A stretch of 64,000 nt of DNA from the NCBI RefSeq assembly GCF_003952465.1, contig NZ_CP034448.1:7169001-7233000 (forward strand), in the 5' to 3' direction. A program made the translations under genes and the position numbers. The stretch is from Mesorhizobium sp. M1B.F.Ca.ET.045.04.1.1. GTDB taxonomy: Bacteria > Pseudomonadota > Alphaproteobacteria > Rhizobiales > Rhizobiaceae. Of the stretch, positions 18,401 to 26,154 are shown one piece after another (position 1 is the first letter of the stretch; each line of letters begins with the position of its first letter). The notes beneath the pieces are model-generated. The model was not told where the DNA came from and did not search any database. It saw only the letters and a program-made list of their open reading frames with translations.

Positions 18401-18811
18401 GCATCCGCAACCTACACGGTGACGGACGGCGATGGCGATACGGCGACCGCTGGCATCAGCTTCGTGGTGACCGATGCCAATACGCCGACGAGCGGCACGG
18501 CCGCGGCCTTGGTCGACGATGACGGTCTTGCAGGCGGCAATCCGGCGAGCACGATGGGTGACATCGACGCCAATATCGGCGATGCGGACGGTCCGGCCAG
18601 CAGCGAGGCGAGCTTCTCGGGCACGCTCGGCGGCAGCCTCGGCGGCGACGGCGCCGGCACCAACGGCTTCTCCTTCGCCACCCTTAACGGCACCTCCGGC
18701 ACGGTTGGCCAGGAGAATGTGACTTATAGCTGGGACGCCGGCACCAACACGCTGACGGCGACCACCACCAGCGGCGACCGCATCGGCACCCCCTGTTCAC
18801 GGTCCATGTGA
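15446..18811 (+). CDS. Giant RTX adhesin, N-terminal segment (frameshifted)
   Basis: The 1,121 codons before the first frameshift. Residues 1-100 are Ala/Gln/Gly-rich, with a QAAG tetrad at 33-36. About 101-175 form a compact beta domain (NVVKLPANVSIDNIKVDGHN, then VPTFIIGDVEVP) resembling the N-terminal domain of BapA/LapA-type adhesins. Bacterial Ig-like and VCBS-type modules follow, each ending in a DDVPTA or DDAPTA linker; one module of about 0.8 kb occurs twice (GATITGTLDFAAGADGATVT). The frame ends in a C run at about 18788-18792, where one missing base turns the expected LFTVHVTDP into a short out-of-frame tail. The protein should be exported by the adjacent type I system and retained at the surface until clipped by the LapG-like protease. 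Confidence 0.85.
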   Translation: MTTSIEFDAVSNSSDEHTTVGEHPVSAGVQVAQAAGGQAAQSGEPVPVDVGKGAPAQGADNAQNVQGADKPAADANAPAGNAPAANAAASNVPHEYHAEAGNVVKLPANVSIDNIKVDGHNLVLVQPDGSEIVIKDGALNVPTFIIGDVEVPRVALIAALESSHVDVAFGADGSISAGGNGAPGSAGGNFSVPPGGIGDGFGLTSLLPPTALQFGQPENRELFPSVVDRGISVVAVSLLSPDEAASETGLNGGQGQSPGSDAPSNAETSSIGTISIDAPDGIGSIVINGVTVTGTGQQIQGQFGYLTIVSFDPNTGAIEYNYTVTESVTHPKQTDGFDQTDTVPDNFSITVTDSDGDTASTTFAVAIIDDVPTAIADTDSVAAGQIGPATGNVLVGGTDAGDANTTDGVADTQGADGATVVGVAKGTTNADLDDASTLNTAIQGAYGKLTLHADGSYTYVRDANTPGGVNDVFTYTIKDGDGDTSHTTLTISIGNSTPEITDLTPEAQGGDVVVNEDDLLASRGSGESDGSDTSKESTTQGGTFTIHSPDGIASLAIDGHDFITNGTFTAGSFTTALGNTLEVTAYNAATGEVTYTYTLVDNEAHDAVQGSNSLFENFDVTLTDLDGQSANSTLSVNIVDDVPTASTEAPQNVAEGATITGTLDFGAGADGATVTHINGTLLVFGQDGYSQTIDIGDGSIKVKADGSYSFTADNPVIGTGAASATYTVTDSDGDTSTAGLSFVVTDANHPTAGTAAASVDDDGLAGGNAASTTGDIAVPNTDGDNNEATFSGTLGGSLGGDGAGANGFSFAALNGTGGTVGQESVTYSWDAGTDTLTATGPRGALFTVHVTNPATGAYTVTLLDNVVHAQGPNDENNATVDLGYVITDADSSTASGTLTITFNDDAPTASVEASQNVAEGATITGTLDFAAGADGATVTHINGTLLVFGQDGYSQAIDIGDGLIKVKADGSYSFTADSSVAGTGAASATYTVTDGDGDTATAGISFVVTDANTPTSGTAAALVDDDGLAGGNPASTMGDIDANIGDADGPASSEASFSGTLGGSLGGDGAGTNGFSFATLNGTSGTVGQENVTYSWDAGTNTLTATTTSGDRIGTPCSRSM

Positions 18812-18969
18812 CGGATCCGGCAACCGGCGCCTATACGGTGACGCTGCTCGACAACGTGCTGCATGCGGGCGGCCCGAACGACGAGAACGCGATCGATCCG
18901 ACGACCAGCCTGACCTACACCATCACCGATGCCGACAACTCGTCCGCGACCGGCACGCTGACCATCACC
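17372..18969 (+). repeat. Two tandem copies of a ~0.8-kb VCBS-like module
   Basis: Two diverged direct copies inside the adhesin, about 17372-18157 and 18158-18969. Both encode the block TASVEASQNVAEGATITG (first copy TASTEAPQNVAEG), then FAAGADGATVTHINGTLL, LVFGQDGYSQ, a Gly/Asp-rich turn region and TGAYTVTLLDNV. They are clearly homologous but not identical, unlike the five downstream repeats, so they are the older duplication. The first adhesin frameshift falls in the second copy. Confidence 0.8.
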
Positions 18970-20316
18970 TTCGACGACGACGGGCCGTCGGTGACGATTG
19001 CCGCGGCCTCGACGGTCAAGGTCGCGCTTGACGAGACGGCGACTTCGAGCGGCGTCGCCACAATCGACACCGGCGCGATCGTGAAGGGCAACGATCCCGA
19101 CGTGTCGGGCTCGGGCTATATCTCGACGGCGACGAGCGTCGGAGCGCTGGTGACGGTCAACGCGCTGTTCGGCGCGGATGGCGCCGCTGCCTCGGGCAGC
19201 ACGGTCTATGCGCTGACGGTGACGAATGCCAACTCGGGCCTGACGCTGACGGACGGCTCGGCGATCAGCCTGCAGCTGGTCAATGGCGCGGTCGTCGGTG
19301 TCGTGTCCGGCGGCACGTTCAATGGCCAGGCGGCATTTGCGATCTCGATCAATGCGACAACCGGCGCGGTGACGGTCGAGCAGTATCTGTCGCTCGACCA
19401 TCCGGCCGAAGCGACGGCCGGCAACGGCTTCAACAGCTATGACGAGACCCTGGCCCTGGCCAACGGCAGCCTCGGCGTGACCGTCACGGTCAAGGACGGC
19501 GACAACGACACGGCGACCAGCAATACGGCCGACGTGTCGAGCCAGATCACCTTCGACGACGACGGGCCGTCGGTGACGATTGCCGCGGCCTCGACGGTCA
19601 AGGTCGCGCTTGACGAGACGGCGACTTCGAGCGGCGTCGCCACAATCGACACCGGCGCGATCGTGAAGGGCAACGATCCCGACGTGTCGGGCTCGGGCTA
19701 TATCTCGACGGCGACGAGCGTCGGAGCGCTGGTGACGGTCAACGCGCTGTTCGGCGCGGATGGCGCCGCTGCCTCGGGCAGCACGGTCTATGCGCTGACG
19801 GTGACGAATGCCAACTCGGGCCTGACGCTGACGGACGGCTCGGCGATCAGCCTGCAGCTGGTCAATGGCGCGGTCGTCGGTGTCGTGTCCGGCGGCACGT
19901 TCAATGGCCAGGCGGCATTTGCGATCTCGATCAATGCGACAACCGGCGCGGTGACGGTCGAGCAGTATCTGTCGCTCGACCATCCGGCCGAAGCGACGGC
20001 CGGCAACGGCTTCAACAGCTATGACGAGACCCTGGCCCTGGCCAACGGCAGCCTCGGCGTGACCGTCACGGTCAAGGACGGCGACAACGACACGGCGTCC
20101 AGCAACACGGCCGACGTGTCGAGCCAGATCACCTTCGACGACGACGGGCCGTCGGTGACGATTGCCGCGGCCTCGACGGTCAAGGTCGCGCTTGACGAGA
20201 CGGCGACTTCGAGCGGCGTCGCCACAATCGACACCGGCGCGATCGTGAAGGGCAACGATCCCGACGTGTCGGGCTCGGGCTATATCTCGACGGCGACAGC
20301 GTCGGAGCGCTGGTGA
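18808..20316 (+). CDS. Giant RTX adhesin, middle segment between frameshifts
   Basis: This 502-codon open frame continues the adhesin in the -1 frame. It opens at the GTG of VTDPATGAYTVTLLDNV, which aligns with the equivalent position of the preceding module, so it is not an independent gene: it has no signal and no convincing ribosome site, and it begins in mid-domain. It covers the first two 582-bp repeats and the start of the third. It ends at about 20296, where the copy reads GCGACAGCG while its sister copies read GCGACGAGCG or GCGACAAGCG; one base is missing. Treat it as the middle of one broken gene unless resequencing restores the frame. Confidence 0.8.
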   Translation: MTDPATGAYTVTLLDNVLHAGGPNDENAIDPTTSLTYTITDADNSSATGTLTITFDDDGPSVTIAAASTVKVALDETATSSGVATIDTGAIVKGNDPDVSGSGYISTATSVGALVTVNALFGADGAAASGSTVYALTVTNANSGLTLTDGSAISLQLVNGAVVGVVSGGTFNGQAAFAISINATTGAVTVEQYLSLDHPAEATAGNGFNSYDETLALANGSLGVTVTVKDGDNDTATSNTADVSSQITFDDDGPSVTIAAASTVKVALDETATSSGVATIDTGAIVKGNDPDVSGSGYISTATSVGALVTVNALFGADGAAASGSTVYALTVTNANSGLTLTDGSAISLQLVNGAVVGVVSGGTFNGQAAFAISINATTGAVTVEQYLSLDHPAEATAGNGFNSYDETLALANGSLGVTVTVKDGDNDTASSNTADVSSQITFDDDGPSVTIAAASTVKVALDETATSSGVATIDTGAIVKGNDPDVSGSGYISTATASERW

Positions 20317-21878
20317 CGGTCAACGCGCTGTTCGGCGCGGATGGCGCCGCTGCCTCGGGCAGCACGGTCTATGCGCTGACGGTGACGAATGCCAACTCGG
20401 GCCTGACGCTGACGGACGGCTCGGCGATCAGCCTGCAGCTGGTCAATGGCGCGGTCGTCGGTGTCGTGTCCGGCGGCACGTTCAATGGCCAGGCGGCATT
20501 TGCGATCTCGATCAATGCGACAACCGGCGCGGTGACGGTCGAGCAGTATCTGTCGCTCGACCATCCGGCCGAAGCGACGGCCGGCAACGGCTTCAACAGC
20601 TATGACGAGACCCTGGCCCTGGCCAACGGCAGCCTCGGCGTGACCGTCACGGTCAAGGACGGCGACAACGACACGGCGTCCAGCAACACGGCCGACGTGT
20701 CGAGCCAGATCACCTTCGACGACGACGGGCCGTCGGTGACGATTGCCGCGGCCTCGACGGTCAAGGTCGCGCTTGACGAGACGGCGACTTCGAGCGGCGT
20801 CGCCACAATCGACACCGGCGCGATCGTGAAGGGCAACGATCCCGACGTGTCGGGCTCGGGCTATATCTCGACGGCGACAAGCGTCGGAGCGCTGGTGACG
20901 GTCAACGCGCTGTTCGGCGCGGATGGCGCCGCTGCCTCGGGCAGCACGGTCTATGCGCTGACGGTGACGAATGCCAACTCGGGCCTGACGCTGACGGACG
21001 GCTCGGCGATCAGCCTGCAGCTGGTCAATGGCGCGGTCGTCGGTGTCGTGTCCGGCGGCACGTTCAATGGCCAGGCGGCATTTGCGATCTCGATCAATGC
21101 GACAACCGGCGCGGTGACGGTCGAGCAGTATCTGTCGCTCGACCATCCGGCCGAAGCGACGGCCGGCAACGGCTTCAACAGCTATGACGAGACCCTGGCC
21201 CTGGCCAACGGCAGCCTCGGCGTGACCGTCACGGTCAAGGACGGCGACAACGACACGGCGTCCAGCAACACGGCCGACGTGTCGAGCCAGATCACCTTCG
21301 ACGACGACGGGCCGTCGGTGACGATTGCCGCGGCCTCGACGGTCAAGGTCGCGCTTGACGAGACGGCGACTTCGAGCGGCGTCGCCACAATCGACACCGG
21401 CGCGATCGTGAAGGGCAACGATCCCGACGTGTCGGGCTCGGGCTATATCTCGACGGCGACGAGCGTCGGAGCGCTGGTGACGGTCAACGCGCTGTTCGGC
21501 GCGGATGGCGCCGCTGCCTCGGGCAGCACGGTCTATGCGCTGACGGTGACGAATGCCAACTCGGGCCTGACGCTGACGGACGGCTCGGCGATCAGCCTGC
21601 AGCTGGTCAATGGCGCGGTCGTCGGTGTCGTGTCCGGCGGCACGTTCAATGGCCAGGCGGCATTTGCGATCTCGATCAATGCGACAACCGGCGCGGTGAC
21701 GGTCGAGCAGTATCTGTCGCTCGACCATCCGGCCGAAGCGACGGCCGGCAACGGCTTCAACAGCTATGACGAGACCCTGGCCCTGGCCAACGGCAGCCTC
21801 GGCGTGACCGTCACGGTCAAGGACGGCGACAACGACACGGCGACCAGCAACACGGCCGACGTGTCGAGCCAGATCACC
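18970..21878 (+). repeat. Five near-identical 582-bp tandem repeats in the adhesin
   Basis: Direct repeats begin at 18970, 19552, 20134, 20715 and 21297; the sixth junction at 21879 leads into unique sequence. The period is 582 bases (194 codons), except the third copy, which is 581 because of a deletion. By eye the copies differ at only a few bases, mainly near the end of each unit (CGACCAGCAATACG versus CGTCCAGCAACACG). Each unit encodes FDDDGPSVTIAAASTVKVAL through NTADVSSQIT, an Ig-like surface domain. Near identity at DNA level implies recent amplification or active gene conversion. Confidence 0.97.
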
Positions 21879-23576
21879 TTCGACGACGACGGGCCGACCG
21901 TTCTCGACAAGACGGATCTCTATTTTTCCAACAGCGGGACCGTCAGCGGAACCGGTGTGTTCGACTACTCCATCGGTGCTGACGGACATGCGACCTACAG
22001 CAGCTTCATTTCCGACTTTGCGGCGATTACACTGACCGGCACTGTGGCCGGGAACGCTATCACCTCGCCGACCGTGACCTGGGCCTCCGAGACCTCGACT
22101 GAAGCCGTGTTCAACATCAGCTTCAGCTATCTCACGGGTGACGTGACAACCCAGGAAACGGGCACCCTCACTTTCGACAAGGTGGCGGGAACCTATACTG
22201 TTGATCTGGCCGACCCGATCAACTCCGTGACCGTGCTGACAACAAGCGGGGCAAGTGCTTTCGACGGCTACAACGCAGACGGTTCGGCGGATACCAGCGG
22301 GCCGGCGGCCGTCGTGGTAGCGCAGTTGGACACCAACTTCTTCGTCCAGTTCACCGCCGACAAACCGACCTCGGGTGGCAATGGTGTGCCACTGACGGCG
22401 ACTGGAGCCCCTGGCAGCGCCACGGCGTATGCTGCGGGCGATCTCTTCCACGCCGCCGACACAGAGGTGTTTGCTAACAATGCCAATATCGGTACCGGCA
22501 GTGGCACGATCCAGCGCGGCGAAGTCGTCGACATGAATTTCTACACCTCTGACCCCGGAGCGAATACCAACAACCCCGCAGATGCCCAGGTGTCGTCGGT
22601 CTATTTCAAGGTTGAGCAGTTAGGAGCCGGCGAGGATTTTGTCGTCATCCTCAAGCTTCTGGATCCTGACACCAACCAGATCACGACGCGAGCCGTTGTG
22701 GTCGACTATGCGGATGTCTATCTGGCGGGTCAGAGCAATCCCTACAACATCAGCTATGGTAGTGCCGACGGCGTCGTCATCATCGAGAGCAATGACTACA
22801 ACATCAATCCTGGCGAAAACTATGTCATTACCGGGATGCAATTGCTGACCTCGACCGAAGGTATCACCGGCTCCGGTATCAATCTGAATAAGGATACCGG
22901 CGATACAGGTGGATCGAGCGGCACTGAGGCCTTTACGAGCGACAACGACGTGATCAAGTTCACCGACATCGGTTTCGTCACGACGACCACCACTGCGCAA
23001 AATGCAGATCTGACCCTCAACGTCACCTTGAAAGACGCGGACGGCGATACGTCGACGGCACAGCAACTGGACGTTCACGTCGTCAATGGCGTTACCTATA
23101 CCGGCACGGCGGATGCCGAGACCATGCAGGGCACGGCCAATGACGACATACTGAACGGCAACGGCGGCAATGATATCTTGCAGGGATTTGCCGGAGCCGA
23201 CACGCTCAATGGCGGCGATGGCAACGATCTCCTGATCGGCGGCCTTGGTCACGACACGCTTGCCGGCGGCACAGGTGCCGACACGTTCAAGCTCGACCAT
23301 CTCGAACTGAACATCAAGGACCTGATCACGGACTACAATGCCGGCGAAGGCGACAAGATCGATCTCACCGCGCTGTTCCAGACCGGTGGCGCCGACGTCG
23401 CCAACTTCGTGAAATATGACGCCGGCACAGGCGTTCTGAGCGTCGACACGGACGGAGCGGGCAACGGCGCCACTTTCGTCGAGGTTGCGGATCTGACGCC
23501 CCATCCGGCAGCCGGCACAATCAACATCCTTTACGACGATGGGATACACGCACAACCGCAAACGACGACCGTATAA
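20313..23576 (+). CDS. Giant RTX adhesin, C-terminal segment with secretion region
   Basis: The last 1,087 codons, in a third frame after the second single-base loss. It contains most of repeat 3, all of repeats 4 and 5, a unique region of about 400 residues (from TVLDKTDLYFSNSGTVSG), and then RTX nonapeptides such as GNGGNDILQGFAGADTLNGG and GGDGNDLLIGGLGHDTL. The end, with FKLDHLELNIKDLITDYNAG and a tail of about 60 residues, matches the type I secretion C-terminal domain (VCA0849 type). Calcium binding by the RTX repeats should fold the protein outside the cell. Alone it would lack a translation start; its GTG lies in mid-domain. Restoring both bases gives one protein of about 2,700 residues from 15446 to 23576. 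Confidence 0.85.
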   Translation: MTVNALFGADGAAASGSTVYALTVTNANSGLTLTDGSAISLQLVNGAVVGVVSGGTFNGQAAFAISINATTGAVTVEQYLSLDHPAEATAGNGFNSYDETLALANGSLGVTVTVKDGDNDTASSNTADVSSQITFDDDGPSVTIAAASTVKVALDETATSSGVATIDTGAIVKGNDPDVSGSGYISTATSVGALVTVNALFGADGAAASGSTVYALTVTNANSGLTLTDGSAISLQLVNGAVVGVVSGGTFNGQAAFAISINATTGAVTVEQYLSLDHPAEATAGNGFNSYDETLALANGSLGVTVTVKDGDNDTASSNTADVSSQITFDDDGPSVTIAAASTVKVALDETATSSGVATIDTGAIVKGNDPDVSGSGYISTATSVGALVTVNALFGADGAAASGSTVYALTVTNANSGLTLTDGSAISLQLVNGAVVGVVSGGTFNGQAAFAISINATTGAVTVEQYLSLDHPAEATAGNGFNSYDETLALANGSLGVTVTVKDGDNDTATSNTADVSSQITFDDDGPTVLDKTDLYFSNSGTVSGTGVFDYSIGADGHATYSSFISDFAAITLTGTVAGNAITSPTVTWASETSTEAVFNISFSYLTGDVTTQETGTLTFDKVAGTYTVDLADPINSVTVLTTSGASAFDGYNADGSADTSGPAAVVVAQLDTNFFVQFTADKPTSGGNGVPLTATGAPGSATAYAAGDLFHAADTEVFANNANIGTGSGTIQRGEVVDMNFYTSDPGANTNNPADAQVSSVYFKVEQLGAGEDFVVILKLLDPDTNQITTRAVVVDYADVYLAGQSNPYNISYGSADGVVIIESNDYNINPGENYVITGMQLLTSTEGITGSGINLNKDTGDTGGSSGTEAFTSDNDVIKFTDIGFVTTTTTAQNADLTLNVTLKDADGDTSTAQQLDVHVVNGVTYTGTADAETMQGTANDDILNGNGGNDILQGFAGADTLNGGDGNDLLIGGLGHDTLAGGTGADTFKLDHLELNIKDLITDYNAGEGDKIDLTALFQTGGADVANFVKYDAGTGVLSVDTDGAGNGATFVEVADLTPHPAAGTINILYDDGIHAQPQTTTV

Positions 23577-23648
23577 GCGTGGCGTGAAGCCATACTCCCG
23601 TGCTATGCATTAGCGAACCATGAATTAGTAATTTGGAGAGGGACTTAC

Positions 23649-24017
23649 ATGAAGCGTGGTGCAAAACTTCTGGCTTCGGCCATAGCGCTGCTCTTGGCCG
23701 GATCGACGGGCTTTGCCGCCGACATCATCGGCGAGCCGGCGGTGAATTATTGCCGCACCGTCGGCACGTCGGACCTGGTGCTGACCGACAACATGGTCGA
23801 GCTCAAGGACCGGGTGGTGAAGCTGATGGACGACTCCATCGCCGTCGCCAACAGCCCGGAATGGATCAACTCGTCGCGCCCGGCCTTCGTCTGGGCATCG
23901 GAAGCCAAGGTCGCCTGCGGCAAGGCCTATGGCTACCTGAAGACGAACTACAAGGACGAGGACTACCTCAACAAGTGCGAGTGCTTCCACGACCGCATGG
24001 TCGAGTACATGCACTGA
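23649..24017 (+). CDS. Small secreted protein of unknown function
   Basis: A 122-residue protein with a clear signal peptide (KLLASAIALLLAGSTGFAAD, cleavage near residue 24). The mature part of about 98 residues is mostly helical and has four cysteines (in VNYCRTVG, KVACGKAYG and LNKCECFHDR), suggesting a periplasmic disulphide-bonded protein. GGAGAGGGAC lies a few bases before the ATG. It follows the adhesin by 72 bases on the same strand. I do not recognise the family; it could be an accessory of the adhesin locus or unrelated. Confidence 0.8.
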   Translation: MKRGAKLLASAIALLLAGSTGFAADIIGEPAVNYCRTVGTSDLVLTDNMVELKDRVVKLMDDSIAVANSPEWINSSRPAFVWASEAKVACGKAYGYLKTNYKDEDYLNKCECFHDRMVEYMH

Positions 24018-24044
24018 ACTGACCCGCTGCGCCGATCGGCCGCG

Positions 24045-25595
24045 ATGATGGTCATGAGAGCCTGGGCGGAGGCGGTTGCCTGCGCGTGCCCGGCGCCGGC
24101 TGACGCGTATGCCGGCGCCGCCTGGCATTTCCGGCGGCGTCGCTTCCGGGCCTTGCCGCTGCACACTTTTCCTGAAATTGCTCCAGGACATTTCACCGTT
24201 TCGCGGAAACGGCGAAATCTCCTATCTCTTTGTTTTGACGCAATTTCGGACGGAAAACCGCTGCACGCTTTTCCTGAAATTGCCCACTCGTGCCTTCATG
24301 CAATTCCGGACGGAAAACCGCTGCGCACTTTTCCTGGAATTGCTCACTCTTGCCTTCATGCAATTCCGGACGGAAAACCGCTGCGCACTTTTCCTGGAAT
24401 TGCTCTGGCGCTCGTCGTTGTCGCCGCCGTCTCCGGCTGCCAGTCGAAGAACGGCGCATCGGCGGTGCTGGATCCCTCGGCGATCGCCGCGCCCGGCAGC
24501 CAGGCCAACAACCCCGCCGCCCAGCCCGCGCAGCAAGCCGGCGGCCCTGCAAGCCCCGCGCCGAAGGGAAATCTGACGCTCGGCACGGGCCCTACGAAGA
24601 TAACGATGCTTTTGCCGCTCTCGGCCTCCGGCAGCGCCGGCGAGAACGGCAGGAAGATGTACGATGCCGCGCGCCTCGCGATGACCGATCTCGGCGACAA
24701 GCTGGTGACGCTGACGATCGAGGACACGCGCGGCGACAGCGCCTTAGCCAAGGACCTGGCGGTGAAGGCGATCACCTCGGGCGGCGCGAAGGCCATCATC
24801 GGCCCGGCCGAGATCGGCGCCGCGCAGCACCTTGCCAAGCTCTCCGGCACGCAGCGGCCGCCGGTGCTGGCGCTGGCCGACAATTTCGCCGGCGGCCCGG
24901 GCGTCTATTCGGTGCGCCTCAGCGAAGCCGACAGCGCGGCCGCGGGCGCGGCCGCCGTCGCCGGCAAGGGCGCCAAGAAATTCGTGCTCATGGTGCCGGC
25001 GGGCGCTGACGCCGGCGCCGTCGAGGCCAGGGTCGCCAACGCGCTCAGCATCTATGGCGCGGCGCTTGCCGTGACGCTCCCCTATTCGGCGTCGGACGGC
25101 GCGAAGGCGGCGTCCGACATGGGCTCGCTGGTCGACGCTCCCGACGCCGTCGTCGTCGCCAGCGGCGACGGCAGCCCCACCGCCGTGCTGGCGGCGCTGA
25201 AGGCGAAAGGCATTCCGGGCAAGACCGTGAGCCTGATCGGCACCGACCGCTGGCTCGAGCGTCCGATCGACCCGCTCTACGAGGGCGCCTATATCGCGAC
25301 GCTCGACCAGGGCGAGACCGGACCGATCGCCGACCGTTTCAAGGCGACCTACAACTACCAGCCCGACGTCAACGTCGCCTACGCCTACGACATGGTGGCG
25401 CTGTCGGCCGGCATAGCGAGCTCGGTCGGCCCGAACGGCTTCTCCAAACAGGTGCTGGAGAATGCGAGCGGTTTTCGCGGCTCGACCGGCCTGTTCCGCT
25501 TCCGCGCCGACGGCTCGAGCCAAAGATCGATGCCGTTCTTCAAGGTGGAAAAAGGTAGACTGAAGCTGGTGGAGAAACAGACGGCTGGGTTTTAG
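24045..25595 (+). CDS. Penicillin-binding-protein-activator-like lipoprotein
   Basis: The conserved part, from about residue 118, starts with a lipoprotein signal ALALVVVAAVSGCQ (lipobox VSGC). A periplasmic type I binding fold follows (about 180-510: TKITMLLPLSASGSAGENGR, AIIGPAEIGAAQHLAKLSG, VNVAYAYDMVALSAG), as in the LpoA/Peripla_BP_6 group annotated as penicillin-binding protein activators. The first 117 codons are odd: they read through palindromic repeats and give a 20-residue in-frame repeat (HAIPDGKPLRTFPGIAHSCL). No ATG lies between 24054 and the lipobox in this frame, so either the protein carries a repeat-encoded leader or an unusual codon is used. The 24045 start is therefore uncertain; the body is firm. 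Confidence 0.78.
   Translation: MMVMRAWAEAVACACPAPADAYAGAAWHFRRRRFRALPLHTFPEIAPGHFTVSRKRRNLLSLCFDAISDGKPLHAFPEIAHSCLHAIPDGKPLRTFPGIAHSCLHAIPDGKPLRTFPGIALALVVVAAVSGCQSKNGASAVLDPSAIAAPGSQANNPAAQPAQQAGGPASPAPKGNLTLGTGPTKITMLLPLSASGSAGENGRKMYDAARLAMTDLGDKLVTLTIEDTRGDSALAKDLAVKAITSGGAKAIIGPAEIGAAQHLAKLSGTQRPPVLALADNFAGGPGVYSVRLSEADSAAAGAAAVAGKGAKKFVLMVPAGADAGAVEARVANALSIYGAALAVTLPYSASDGAKAASDMGSLVDAPDAVVVASGDGSPTAVLAALKAKGIPGKTVSLIGTDRWLERPIDPLYEGAYIATLDQGETGPIADRFKATYNYQPDVNVAYAYDMVALSAGIASSVGPNGFSKQVLENASGFRGSTGLFRFRADGSSQRSMPFFKVEKGRLKLVEKQTAGF
24184..24408 (+). repeat. RIME-like palindromic repeats, 60-bp tandem array
   Basis: A degenerate first palindrome (TTCACCGTTTCGCGGAAAC near 24194) is followed by three tandem copies of a second palindrome, spaced exactly 60 bases apart (near 24240, 24300 and 24360). 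Each runs CAATTCCGGACGGAAAACCG to TTTTCCTGGAATTG, an imperfect hairpin. The same pair of palindromes occurs at 38837-38940. The 60-base period is a multiple of three, which keeps the reading frame of the lipoprotein gene open through the array. Confidence 0.85.
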
Positions 25596-25608
25596 AGGGG
25601 CGGCAAGC

Positions 25609-26154
25609 TCAGTTGAGCTGCTGCAATACCCCGGAACTCGTTGCCACCATGAGAGCTTGGTACATTTGCAAAGCTATCGTGCAGATCGCAGCCGCGGAGA
25701 TGGGCACGCCAAACGGGACCACACCTTTTCGATCCATGTGTTGTACGTAGTGCCGAAACATTCCGGCCGGCAGCAGAAAAGGATTCTTGACCACAGCCGC
25801 CGTGGCGATGGCGAAAACCAGCAGCAACACCGAAAACACCGTGAGATTGCTTCCGCCAATCAGGAGCGGAGTGACAGCTATCAGTTTGACATCGCCGGCC
25901 CCGACCTTGCGCAGGACCCAGAACGGAAAGAGCGCGATGAACAGGATCAGGCCGGCGATGGCGCTCAGGCCCATATCCCACCATGACCCCGTCTGAACCG
26001 AGAAAAGCTGCAGCGAACCAAGGCCCATGCAAAGCAGCAGCAGAATGTCGCGGTTGGAGATCTTCTGGGTGGAGAAATCGACCCAGGCGACCCTCGCAAG
26101 CAATGGAACGGCCAACGCCTTGAGCAGCAACGACGCGGCAAGCAAAAGGCTCAT
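25609..26154 (-). CDS. cpaA: Prepilin peptidase CpaA/TadV (A24A family)
   Basis: A 181-residue polytopic membrane protease with several hydrophobic segments. The two catalytic aspartates are visible: the first in RVAWVDFSTQKISNRD near residue 26, the second in the GxGD motif KVGAGDVKLIAV near residue 92. It cleaves the leader of the Flp prepilin and TadE-type pseudopilins at the cytoplasmic face of the inner membrane. The start codon overlaps the tadD stop by four bases. It is the last gene of the leftward tad arm. It lacks the N-terminal methyltransferase domain of PilD, as is usual for TadV/CpaA. Confidence 0.92.
   Translation of the reverse strand: MSLLLAASLLLKALAVPLLARVAWVDFSTQKISNRDILLLLCMGLGSLQLFSVQTGSWWDMGLSAIAGLILFIALFPFWVLRKVGAGDVKLIAVTPLLIGGSNLTVFSVLLLVFAIATAAVVKNPFLLPAGMFRHYVQHMDRKGVVPFGVPISAAAICTIALQMYQALMVATSSGVLQQLN

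Noticed and set aside
18808..20316. Middle adhesin frame as an independent gene
   Set aside because: It begins in mid-domain at a GTG without signal or ribosome site and is continuous with the frames on both sides once one base is restored at each junction.
18724..22451. Long minus-strand open frames opposite the adhesin repeats (419 and 723 codons)
   Set aside because: They mirror the repeat structure and are basic, low-complexity translations (runs of DRHRAGCRIDRD type). They arise from high GC and codon bias on the coding strand.
24160..24410. Repeat array considered as a CRISPR
   Set aside because: Units are palindromic 60-bp tandem copies with no unique spacers, they match dispersed intergenic elements elsewhere in the window, and no cas gene is present.
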